Assembly (NCBI RefSeq): GCF_026341825.1
Contig: NZ_JAPENY010000003.1
Span: 1,798,001 to 1,862,000 of the forward strand
Direction: 5' to 3'
DNA from: Streptomyces sp. NBC_00620
GTDB lineage: Bacteria > Actinomycetota > Actinomycetes > Streptomycetales > Streptomycetaceae
DNA length: 64,000 bases
Part shown: positions 42,828 through 50,946 of the stretch, piece by piece
How the letters are laid out: every line of letters starts with the position of its first letter
How positions within the stretch are numbered: position 1 is the first letter of the stretch
The notes under the pieces: generated by a model
Told to the model about the DNA's origin: nothing
Databases searched by the model: none
What the model saw: only the letters and a program-made list of their open reading frames with translations
Program-made: the position numbers and the translations under genes

Positions 42828-43898
42828 ATGACGAGGAAGAGCACCACGGACACCGGGAACCGGCGCACGATCCGGGACGTGGCGGCGCGCGCGGGGGTGT
42901 CCGCGTCGACGGTGTCGCGGGTGCTCGGCGGTGAGTACCCGGTGAGCACGACGACGCGTACTCGGGTGATGCGGGCGGTCCATGAGCTGGACTATGTCGC
43001 CGACGCCCGTGCCAAGGCGATCGCGGGGGCCGGCACGCCGACGCTGGCGTTCGTCCTCGACGACATCACCGGGCCGTCGTTCACGCACATGGCGCACGGC
43101 GTGGAGCGCGAGGCGACGCGGCTCGGCCATCTGTGCCTGGTGTGCAGCACGGACGGCGACGCCGCACACCAGCTGGAGTTCATCGACATGATGCGCGCCC
43201 AGCGGGCCGCCGCGGTGATCCTGGTCGGCGGGGCAGCCGACACCCCCGAGCACCGCGAGCGGATGGCCCGCATCGCCGACTCCCTCGCGTCGGCCGGGTC
43301 GCGGCTCGTCCTGTGCGGGCGCCCGCCGCTCGCACCCGGGACGCCGGTCACGGTCATCGAGTACGACAACGAGGGCGGCGCCTATGCCCTGTGCGCGCAC
43401 GTCCTCGCCCAGGGTCACCGGCGGGTGCTGTTCCTCGGCGGCAAGGCGGACAACACCACGGCCCGTGGCCGCGAACGCGGTTACCTCGCCGCCCATCACG
43501 ACCGCGGCGTCGATCCCGACCCGGCGCTGCGCCTGTACGGCGACTTCACCCGCGACTCGGGCCACCGTCTGATGCGCTCCGCGCTGGAACAGGGCCTGGA
43601 CTTCACGGCCGTGATCGCCTCCACCGACATGGTCGCCGCCGGCGCGCTGACCGCCCTCCACGAAGCGGGCCTGCGCGTCCCGGCCGACGTCTCCCTCGCC
43701 GGCTACGACGACATCCCCTTCGCCCGGGACCTCCACCCACCGCTCACGACGGTCCACGTCCCCTACGAGGAACTGGGCCGCCTGGCCGTCCGCACCGCCC
43801 TCGGACGCACTCCGGACGCCCCGAACGAACACCTTCTCCTGGGCACGCACGTGGTGGTGCGTGACTCCGTTGCGGCGCCGGCGGAAAGAAGGCGTTGA
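42828..43898 (+). CDS. LacI-family regulator
   Basis: A 356-residue repressor. The HTH is TIRDVAARAGVSASTVSRVLGGEYPVS, followed by the hinge and a periplasmic-binding-type domain with TLAFVLDDITGPSF, LVLCGRPPL and a C-terminal AGYDDIPFARDLHPPLTTV. I chose the ATG at 42828; the ATG at 42816 is only one base after the ribosome site. The neighbouring amidase and hydrolases are not sugar genes, so the effector is uncertain; a distant sugar regulon is possible because of the shared operator motif. Confidence 0.93.
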   Translation: MTRKSTTDTGNRRTIRDVAARAGVSASTVSRVLGGEYPVSTTTRTRVMRAVHELDYVADARAKAIAGAGTPTLAFVLDDITGPSFTHMAHGVEREATRLGHLCLVCSTDGDAAHQLEFIDMMRAQRAAAVILVGGAADTPEHRERMARIADSLASAGSRLVLCGRPPLAPGTPVTVIEYDNEGGAYALCAHVLAQGHRRVLFLGGKADNTTARGRERGYLAAHHDRGVDPDPALRLYGDFTRDSGHRLMRSALEQGLDFTAVIASTDMVAAGALTALHEAGLRVPADVSLAGYDDIPFARDLHPPLTTVHVPYEELGRLAVRTALGRTPDAPNEHLLLGTHVVVRDSVAAPAERRR

Positions 43899-43922
43899 AC
43901 GGGGCGGCCGGGGCGGCGGCGG

Positions 43923-44759
43923 TCAGCTGGTGGCTCTGACCGCCTGTTCGATGAGACGGGTGGTGGCCTTCGGGTGGCTGATCATGGGGACGTGGGACGC
44001 ACCCGGCACCTCGACGACGTGGGCGTTGGCCCGCTCGTAGAAGAAGCGCTCCAGGGCGGGCGGGATGGCCTTGTCCTCGGTGGCGACCATGCCCCAGGAG
44101 GGGATCGTGCGCCAGGCGGCGGCCTGGGTGACGTCCGTGAGGGAGGAGGCGCTGAAGGGCCGCTGGGTGGCCTGCATGAGCCGGGTGGTGGCGAGGGGCA
44201 GGTCGGCGGCGAACGCGGACCGGAACGCGTCCGCCCGCAGATACAGGTCGGTTCCGGTGCTGCCGTCGGGGTTGGGGAAGGGCACTCCCTGGACGGAATC
44301 GGCGATCAGGGAGCCGGGGTATTTGCCGAGCAGGACGCCGAGTTGCTCGCCCTTGTCGGGGGCGAACGCGGCGATGTAGACCAGCGCCTTGACGTTGGGG
44401 TTGCCGGCGGCGGCGTTGGTGATGACGGCGCCGCCGTAGGAGTGCCCGACCAGGACGATCGGGCCGCTGACCGATGCCAGGACACTGGCGATGTAGGGGG
44501 CGTCCGTGGGCAGGCCGCGCAGCGGGTTGGCTGGGGCGATGGTCTCGTAGCCGTTGTGCTGGAGTCTGCTGATGACGCCGTTCCAGCCGGAGGCGTCGGC
44601 GAAACCGCCGTGCACCAGCACGATCGTCGGCTTGGCCTTGGGCGTGCTGTCGTCGGCGACCGCGGCGGCGGAGCCGGCCGAGGTGAGGAACGTGGCCGTC
44701 GCTGCGGCCGCTCCGGTGGCGATCACTCTGCGGCGGGTGAACGAGGGGCGATCGGACAT
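43923..44759 (-). CDS. Tat-exported alpha/beta hydrolase
   Basis: A 278-residue hydrolase with a Tat signal (TRRRVIATGAAAATATFLTSAG) and mature start near AVADD. Motifs: LVHGGFADASGW (oxyanion), GHSYGGAV (Ser), and the C-terminal catalytic His in VPGASHVPMISHP. It is closely related to the next gene, which lacks the signal. The ATG at 44759 follows AGGGAG. The two are co-directional and 84 bp apart. It may act on esters or haloalkane-type substrates outside the membrane. Confidence 0.9.
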   Translation of the reverse strand: MSDRPSFTRRRVIATGAAAATATFLTSAGSAAAVADDSTPKAKPTIVLVHGGFADASGWNGVISRLQHNGYETIAPANPLRGLPTDAPYIASVLASVSGPIVLVGHSYGGAVITNAAAGNPNVKALVYIAAFAPDKGEQLGVLLGKYPGSLIADSVQGVPFPNPDGSTGTDLYLRADAFRSAFAADLPLATTRLMQATQRPFSASSLTDVTQAAAWRTIPSWGMVATEDKAIPPALERFFYERANAHVVEVPGASHVPMISHPKATTRLIEQAVRATS

Positions 44760-44843
44760 GCGGGAACTCCCTGGGCAGCGGACTGGGACGGGAATGTCAC
44801 GTGCGGGCGGGGTGCCGCCTCCGCGAGGCGGCACCCGCGGCTT

Positions 44844-45542
44844 CTAGGAGTTGCCGTTGAGGCCTTCGGCGGCCTGGGTGATCACGGCGGCGACCGTGGC
44901 CGGGCGGGAGACGTAGACGGCGTGGCTGCCCGGGGTCTCGGTGGTCGTCGCTCCGGTCCGCTCGGCCATGGCGCGCTGGGCGGGCGGCGGGATCATCCGG
45001 TCGTCGGCGGCGACCAGGTACCAGGCGGGCTTGGTACCCCAGGCCGGTTCGGAGACCGCCCCTTCGAGCGCGGCGACGCCCCATGGGACCTGGGAGTCGG
45101 CCATGAACGCCGCCAGCTTCTCGGGCACGTCGGCGGCGAACGATGCCGCGAACTTCTCCCGGTCCAGGAACAGGAACCCGTCCTTCGGCGGCAGGATCGG
45201 CGGGACCGGCGCGCCGGGCGGCGGGTCGGCGATCAGGGATGCGACCGACTCGCCCTTGTCGGGGGCGAACGCGGCGATATAGGCGAGGGCGGCGACGTTC
45301 GGGTGGTTGCCGGCCTCGGTGATGACGACGCCGCCGTAGGAGTGGCCGACCAGAACGGCCGGGCCGTCGAGGCCGTCGAGGACCTGGTGGGTGGCGGCGA
45401 CGTCACCGGCCAGCGACAGCGTCGGGTTCTGCACGACGGCCACCCGGTAGCCGTCGGCGGTCAGCTGCTCGTAAACGCCCTGCCAGCCCGATCCGTCCAC
45501 GAATCCACCGTGCACCAGCACGATGTTCCTGATCGCAGTCAT
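44844..45542 (-). CDS. Cytoplasmic alpha/beta hydrolase, paralogue of the next gene
   Basis: A 232-residue hydrolase, no signal peptide. Motifs LVHGGFVDGSGWQGV, GHSYGGVV and ETPGSHAVYVSRP match the Tat-exported paralogue downstream, and the block YIAAFAPDKGE is shared. The ATG at 45542 follows TCAGGAG. Such proteins are often annotated as alpha/beta hydrolase or esterase of the HNL/methylesterase type. It is followed by the exported copy, which suggests one reaction carried out on both sides of the membrane. Confidence 0.9.
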   Translation of the reverse strand: MTAIRNIVLVHGGFVDGSGWQGVYEQLTADGYRVAVVQNPTLSLAGDVAATHQVLDGLDGPAVLVGHSYGGVVITEAGNHPNVAALAYIAAFAPDKGESVASLIADPPPGAPVPPILPPKDGFLFLDREKFAASFAADVPEKLAAFMADSQVPWGVAALEGAVSEPAWGTKPAWYLVAADDRMIPPPAQRAMAERTGATTTETPGSHAVYVSRPATVAAVITQAAEGLNGNS

Positions 45543-45675
45543 GGTCACTCCTGACCTGGAGGGACAGGCTGAGCGCCCGTCCGGTGCGGTCAAGTCAAGT
45601 GCTGTGGAAGCGGGCGGAACATGCAGAACAGCACGCAGAACTTCCGCGCACATCGGCTCGGGCCTGCCGGGCGGG

Positions 45676-47958
45676 TCAGGGTGCGGCGGTCGCCAGGTCG
45701 CGGCAGCGGCGGTGCGCCTCGGCGTCGCCGATCGCCTCGAACACCTCCGCCGTGCGCGCGTAGGTCCGGCGGCTCTCGTCGGTCCGGCCTTCCTCGGCCA
45801 GCAGGGCCGCGAGGGTCTCCAGAGCGAGGGCTCTCATGTAGTTGGAATCGAACGACTCCATCGCCACTGTCGCCTCGGTGAGCGCGGTGATCGCTTCGGC
45901 GCGGCGGCCCAGCAGCCCCAGACACCCGCCGATGTCGGCCAGTGTGTACGGCCGGAGGTGCGCCGCGATGCTCGGCGTCATCCCGGATTCGTCGTCGCCG
46001 GCCAAGGCGAACGCTTCGCGGTATCGCTCCAGCGCTTCCTTGTGGCGTCCGTCGTCACGAAGGCCGTTGCCGAGGTTGCTGAGGCTCGAATAGTACGAGT
46101 CGGCGTCGCCGAGGGATTTGAACATCTCCATCGCCCGCGACGCCGACACAACGGCTTCACCGCTCCTCCCGAGCTTGCGGAGCGCGATGGCGGTGTAGTG
46201 GTGCGACCAGGCGATCTGCACTGTGGCGCCGCTGCGGGTGGCGAGGTCCAACGCCTCGGCCGCGGTCCGCAGCATGGTTTCCGGATTCCTCAGCGGGATC
46301 CCCTGCACCCAGGCCAGATAGTTCAGCTGGGTCGCGTGCTGGGCGAGATCGCCAAGGGCGGCTGCGGCCTCAGCGCCGAGGGTGAAGACCTCGTGCCAGT
46401 GCGGGCCGTGGACCCACCGGTCGGAGAACCAGTGCATCGACTCGGCACAGTCGAGGACGGCGGCGTACTCACCCCTGCTCGCCGCGAACCGCATCGCGCC
46501 CAGCCAGTTGGCCACATTCACGCGCAGCCAGAGTTCGGCCTGCTCCGGTACCGAGAGGACGGCGAGGTCGGCATCCGGTCGCTCGGGACGGCCGTAGGCG
46601 GGTTCGAACCACCGCCCGGCCGTCGTGGCCATCCGCAGCAGCCACGACGTCACCCTGCCGGTGAGCGCCGTGCGTTCGGCCGCGGGCTCGTCCTGCCGCA
46701 GCCGGTCGCGGGCGAAGAGCCGTACGAGGTCGTGGAAGCGGTACCGGCCCGAGGTGCTGTCCATCAACAGGCCGAGGTCGACGAGTTCGTCGAGCGCGTC
46801 CCAGGCGTCCTCGATCGATATCCCGCCGACAACCGCCGCGAGGAGTGCGTCGAAGTCCCGGCCGGGCACCACGGCCAGCCGGCGGAAGACCCGCCGGGCC
46901 GACTCCGCCAGTTGGTCGTAGGACATACCGAAGGCATTGGCGATCTTGAGGTCGCCGGCCTTGAACTGATCGAGACGTCGCTCCTCGTCCGACATCCGGG
47001 CGGCGAGTTCGACGGCGCTCCATCCGGGTCGGCTGGCCAGCCGGTTTCCGATGATGCGCACCGCCAGCGGCAGCCCTCCGCACAACTGCGCGAGGTGGGC
47101 GAGCGCCGGCTCCCCGTCGGAGGCGGAACGCTCGCCCACGATCCCGGTCAGCAACTGCGTGGCTTCCGCCGGCGGCAGCGGTCCCAGGACGAGCCGGCGT
47201 ACACCCTCGAGGCCCGCGAGCAACCGCCGGCTGGTGACAAGAACCCTGCCCGCGCCCTCTCCCGGCAGCAGCGGGCGGACCTGGTCCTCGGACGCGGCGT
47301 TGTCGAGCACGACCAGGACACGCCTGTCCCGCAGCAGCGAGCGGTACAAGGAGGCCCGCCCCTGGGTGTCGGCGGGTATCTGCTGATCCGCGACACCGAG
47401 CGCACCGATGACCAGCCCCAGGGCGTCGTCGACGGCGAGCGGCCGCTGAGACATGCCGAACAGATCGAGGAAGAACACTCCGTCGGGAAAGCCCGGCCGC
47501 AACGCGTGGGCGGAGCGGACCGCGAAGGTCGTCTTGCCCAGCCCCGCGGAGCCGGTGACGAGTCCCACCACCGGGGCACCCGGGGCGTGTTCGGCGTGGA
47601 CGAGGTCTTCGATCCAGGCCAGTTCCGCGGCCCGGCCGATGAAGTCGTCGACGGACCGGGGCAGTTCGCACAGCCCGGACGGACGCGTCCAGTGATCCCG
47701 CAGACGGCCGTCCCGGGCCAGCTCGATGAGCTGTTTGCGCGCGTCGCCCTCCAGCGCGAGCGCGTCCGCCACAGCGGCAACGGTCCGGTGCTGGGGCCCT
47801 TTGCTTCGGCCCCGCTCCATGTCCGACAGCGTTCGGGCACTGACCCCTGAGGCTTCGGCGAGCTGCTCCAGGGTCAGCCGCCCCGCGCGCCGATGACGAC
47901 GCAGCAACTCCGCGAGACTCAAACGCTCGGCGATGAGGCCACTCCCCCTCGGCGACAT
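45676..47958 (-). CDS. XRE-NB-ARC-TPR regulator
   Basis: A 760-residue signalling regulator. The N-terminal XRE HTH is RLTLEQLAEASGVSARTLSDMERGRSKG (residues ~30-60). The NB-ARC ATPase follows, with P-loop GSAGLGKTTF near residue 138, VLVVLDNA (Walker B), and LAQLCGGLPLAVRIIGNRL. The C-terminal ~320 residues are TPR-like repeats. This architecture resembles the AfsR/SARP-like regulators without the SARP domain. The ATG at 47958 is 32 bases after the esterase stop on the same strand, so the two are probably one transcript. A longer upstream frame overlaps the esterase and is spurious. Confidence 0.86.
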   Translation of the reverse strand: MSPRGSGLIAERLSLAELLRRHRRAGRLTLEQLAEASGVSARTLSDMERGRSKGPQHRTVAAVADALALEGDARKQLIELARDGRLRDHWTRPSGLCELPRSVDDFIGRAAELAWIEDLVHAEHAPGAPVVGLVTGSAGLGKTTFAVRSAHALRPGFPDGVFFLDLFGMSQRPLAVDDALGLVIGALGVADQQIPADTQGRASLYRSLLRDRRVLVVLDNAASEDQVRPLLPGEGAGRVLVTSRRLLAGLEGVRRLVLGPLPPAEATQLLTGIVGERSASDGEPALAHLAQLCGGLPLAVRIIGNRLASRPGWSAVELAARMSDEERRLDQFKAGDLKIANAFGMSYDQLAESARRVFRRLAVVPGRDFDALLAAVVGGISIEDAWDALDELVDLGLLMDSTSGRYRFHDLVRLFARDRLRQDEPAAERTALTGRVTSWLLRMATTAGRWFEPAYGRPERPDADLAVLSVPEQAELWLRVNVANWLGAMRFAASRGEYAAVLDCAESMHWFSDRWVHGPHWHEVFTLGAEAAAALGDLAQHATQLNYLAWVQGIPLRNPETMLRTAAEALDLATRSGATVQIAWSHHYTAIALRKLGRSGEAVVSASRAMEMFKSLGDADSYYSSLSNLGNGLRDDGRHKEALERYREAFALAGDDESGMTPSIAAHLRPYTLADIGGCLGLLGRRAEAITALTEATVAMESFDSNYMRALALETLAALLAEEGRTDESRRTYARTAEVFEAIGDAEAHRRCRDLATAAP

Positions 47959-47990
47959 CGGGACCTGACCCGCTCGGATCGGCTGCCAGC

Positions 47991-49571
47991 CTACTCGGGC
48001 GGCCAGGGCACGCGGAGTGTCCGAACGCGTCCGACGCCCCGGCCGGGTGCACGCGACGTCAACTCCCGTGCGCGCGTTGCCGGATGAGAAACGGTCTCGG
48101 CGTCCCACAGCGCGAGTTCGCGGTCGCGCGGCCCAAGGACGGTGTGCGGGTCTCCGGCGCCGAAGACCCGGACCGGGTGCTTGGCGTCCCAGGCGGCCCA
48201 GCCCGGATCGCCTTCGACCGCGAACCGCACCCACGCCGCGTGCATCTGGTCGGCGAGTTCCTGCGGTGCGCCCGGACCCGCCAGCTGCGCGGACTCCGGT
48301 ACGTCGGGGGTGTCGAAGACGAAGCCGAGCTCCAGGGCGTGACAGGCGCCGAGGTCGGGCACGTTCGAGGGCCAGGCGAACTCGTATACGTACGCGGGGA
48401 GTTCGGGGGGCCGGGAGTCCGCGAGGCGGTGCAGCGGTACGCGCAGGAGATGGTCGGTGACCAGCTGGCCGACCAGGTCGGCGGTGCCCGCGTCCGGATG
48501 GATCGCGCGGTAGCCGCGGGGCACCTCGTGGCCGCAGCGGCAGCGGGCCATCGCGCCGGCCAGGGCGACCGGGCCCAGCCGGTCGACGCGCTCCAGGAGG
48601 CCGCCCGGCACCAGCCACAGCCGGTACTCCTCGCTGGTCCAGCCGAGGAGCAGGCCGACGCCGGGCGCGGCGCCGCCCTCGACCAGGGCCTCCAGCGGAT
48701 CACGCGGGACGAGGTCGCCGTCGACGACGATGCCGAACGCGGGCCCGCCGACGACGGGGCTGCTGAGTCTGCCCACCTCGGCCTGGGTGCGCAGCAGCAG
48801 GTCGCGGTCGACGGCGGCGAACGCCTCCGCCGTCGCCGGGATCTTCAGCCGGGCGGCCATCCTGCGCACCATCCGGCGCACCTTGTCGCGGTCGCTCGCC
48901 TCGGGCGCCCCGCTCTGCAGGACGGCCCGGTGGAAGAGCCCCTCGGCGCGCGGACTGGCCAGCAGCGCCCCGATGCTGATGGCTCCGGCCGACTCGCCGA
49001 AGACGGTCACCCGGTCGGGGTCGCCGCCGAACTCCGCGATCGACTCGCGCACCCACTCCAGGGCGGCGAGCTGGTCGCGGAGCCCCGGGTTGGCGGGCGC
49101 GTCCGGGAAGAGCCCGTAACCCTCCACTCCCAGGCGGTAGTTGACCGAGACGAGGACGACGCCGTCACGGGCGAAGTTGCGTCCGTCGTAGACGGGCACC
49201 GCCGAGGAACCGCGGGTGAGCGCCCCGCCGTGGATCCACACCATGACGGGGAGCTTGGCGCCGGGGCCCGGCTCCGGCGTCCACACGTTCAGGTTGAGAC
49301 AGTCGTCGCCCGGCACGACGGGGTCGGCGAGGAGCCGCGCGAACGCCTCGGAGTACGGCGGCTTGGGCGGCGTGGGCCCGAAGGCACCCGCGTCCCGCAC
49401 ACCGTCCCAGGGCTCGGGCGGCACCGGTGGCCTGAAGCGGAGCGGGCCGAACGGCGGAGCCGCGTACGGGATGCCGCGGAAGACGGCGATCCCGTGCTCG
49501 TATCTGCCTCGTACGTCCCCGTGTGGCGTCCTGACCACGGGATCCGTCGACTCTGCCGCCGCTGCCGTCAT
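47991..49571 (-). CDS. Carboxylesterase type B
   Basis: A 526-residue esterase. Motifs: AVFRGIPYAAPPFGPLRF, VNYRLGVEGYG, FGESAGAIS with nucleophile Ser, and His in GACHALELGFVFD. The ATG at 49571 has GAGGAG a little far upstream. It lacks a signal peptide. It precedes the NB-ARC regulator gene by 32 bases, an unusual pairing that may mean the esterase product is the regulator's signal; this is speculative. The C-terminal ~15 residues are Arg/Pro-rich. Confidence 0.88.
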   Translation of the reverse strand: MTAAAAESTDPVVRTPHGDVRGRYEHGIAVFRGIPYAAPPFGPLRFRPPVPPEPWDGVRDAGAFGPTPPKPPYSEAFARLLADPVVPGDDCLNLNVWTPEPGPGAKLPVMVWIHGGALTRGSSAVPVYDGRNFARDGVVLVSVNYRLGVEGYGLFPDAPANPGLRDQLAALEWVRESIAEFGGDPDRVTVFGESAGAISIGALLASPRAEGLFHRAVLQSGAPEASDRDKVRRMVRRMAARLKIPATAEAFAAVDRDLLLRTQAEVGRLSSPVVGGPAFGIVVDGDLVPRDPLEALVEGGAAPGVGLLLGWTSEEYRLWLVPGGLLERVDRLGPVALAGAMARCRCGHEVPRGYRAIHPDAGTADLVGQLVTDHLLRVPLHRLADSRPPELPAYVYEFAWPSNVPDLGACHALELGFVFDTPDVPESAQLAGPGAPQELADQMHAAWVRFAVEGDPGWAAWDAKHPVRVFGAGDPHTVLGPRDRELALWDAETVSHPATRARELTSRAPGRGVGRVRTLRVPWPPE

Positions 49572-49650
49572 ACGCCCACCAGCTCCTCGCCGCCCGCGAA
49601 CCATTGACCTCAGATCATCACATCACCTTCCGGTATTCCCGCGGACGTCC

Positions 49651-50901
49651 CTATTTGGCGTACATCACCGTGCCGAAGCCGAGCTGGTCGAAGCCTCCGC
49701 TGGTCGTGCCGTAGTCACCGCCGCCGCCCTCGGGCCGGACGCTCTCGGCCATGGCCTGGATGTACGGGACGGACAGCCCGCGCCGGCGGGCGTAGTGGTA
49801 GTAGAGGATGTCCCAGACCGGCCGTACCTGACCGCGGCTCCCGGAGGAGATCGCGGTGTGCGACTGCTGGGCGCAGCTCTGGCCCGTGCCCCAGGTGTAC
49901 GTCGTGAAGGGCACGTCCTGTCCGAGGTTGTACTTGGCGACGTACTGGGCGGCCTTCATGAACCGGTTGCTGTCGTAGCCGTACAGGTCCTCGCCCTGGG
50001 ACCAGGCCATCTCGCAGAAGGCGCCCATCTGCCCCATGCCCATCATGGTGTGCCCCTGGTCGCGGCCCGACTCCTGCCACTGCGCGAGGCCCTGGCTGTC
50101 GTACAGGAAGGGGACGGCGTGGGTGATGGAGCCGTTGCCCGCACCGGTCTTGAAGTAGTTGACCGCCTGGTCGTACTTGGCCGCGTCGTCGCAGAGGATG
50201 CCGATGGCCAGGATCGAGTTCATGTTGCAGAGATCCCAGTTGGCCCAGTAGTTGGTGATGCAGGCGCCGTTGTGCACGGTGAGGAACTGGTTGTTGAGCG
50301 GGTAGAAGACGTTGAGCATCATCGTCTTGAACCGCGCGAGGTCGAATCCGCTGTAGCCGCGCATGAGTTCGGCGGCGTTCGCGAACTGGTAGCCGTAGAT
50401 CCCGGCGGCCAGGAAGCGGTCCGCGTTGCCCGTGACGGTGGTGAGTGTGGCCGACCAGGCGTTGAGGATCCTGACGGCCGCGTCGCCGTTCGCGGTCGTC
50501 CCCGCGATCTTCCAGCGCAGGGCGTTCTGGTAGGCCGCGTGGATGTCGTTGTAGAGGGTGCCGTAGTTCTCGCCGGTGCCGCCGCGGATGATGGTCGCCT
50601 GCGGGTTGGGGTTCCAGGTGCTCGCCGAGTGGCCGTTGGCGGTGAGGCGGTTCCAGCCGGAGAGCCACGGGTCGTCGCCCGCGGCGACCCGCACCTTGGC
50701 ACGGTTGAGTTCTCCGGAGGCGTGCAGCATTCCGGGGTGGGTGAAGGTCGCGGGTGCGGCCTGTGCGGCGGTGCCTGCCGAGGCGCCGACGGCGAGGGCG
50801 GCCGTGAGACCACCCGCCGTCTTCAGCAGACCGCGACGGCTCAACTCTCTTGACGGGCCTTGCTCGTGGGGGTTGGTGCGGCTCAGGACTGTGCGGCTCA
50901 T
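49651..50901 (-). CDS. Alginate-lyase-fold polysaccharide lyase
   Basis: A 416-residue exported protein of the alginate lyase (alpha/alpha barrel) superfamily. The Tat signal is LSRRGLLKTAGGLTAALAVGASAG with cleavage at AQAAPA. Key regions: NDIHAAYQNALRWKIAG, NGACITNYWANWDLCNMNSILAIGI with the catalytic Asn/His-type area, and DQGHTMMGMGQMGAFCEMAWSQG (His). The substrate could be a uronic acid polymer. It is the last gene of the three-gene operon at 54075-49651, which also codes for a beta-xylosidase and a beta-helix hydrolase. Confidence 0.84.
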   Translation of the reverse strand: MSRTVLSRTNPHEQGPSRELSRRGLLKTAGGLTAALAVGASAGTAAQAAPATFTHPGMLHASGELNRAKVRVAAGDDPWLSGWNRLTANGHSASTWNPNPQATIIRGGTGENYGTLYNDIHAAYQNALRWKIAGTTANGDAAVRILNAWSATLTTVTGNADRFLAAGIYGYQFANAAELMRGYSGFDLARFKTMMLNVFYPLNNQFLTVHNGACITNYWANWDLCNMNSILAIGILCDDAAKYDQAVNYFKTGAGNGSITHAVPFLYDSQGLAQWQESGRDQGHTMMGMGQMGAFCEMAWSQGEDLYGYDSNRFMKAAQYVAKYNLGQDVPFTTYTWGTGQSCAQQSHTAISSGSRGQVRPVWDILYYHYARRRGLSVPYIQAMAESVRPEGGGGDYGTTSGGFDQLGFGTVMYAK

Positions 50902-50946
50902 GGCTGTGTGTCTCCAATCCAGTGGGGTGGACCCAAGGGGATGGAT

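Noticed and set aside
47959..48618. A 220-codon N-terminal extension of the XRE-NB-ARC regulator
   Set aside because: The extension is low complexity and overlaps the carboxylesterase. The HTH begins soon after the ATG at 47958.
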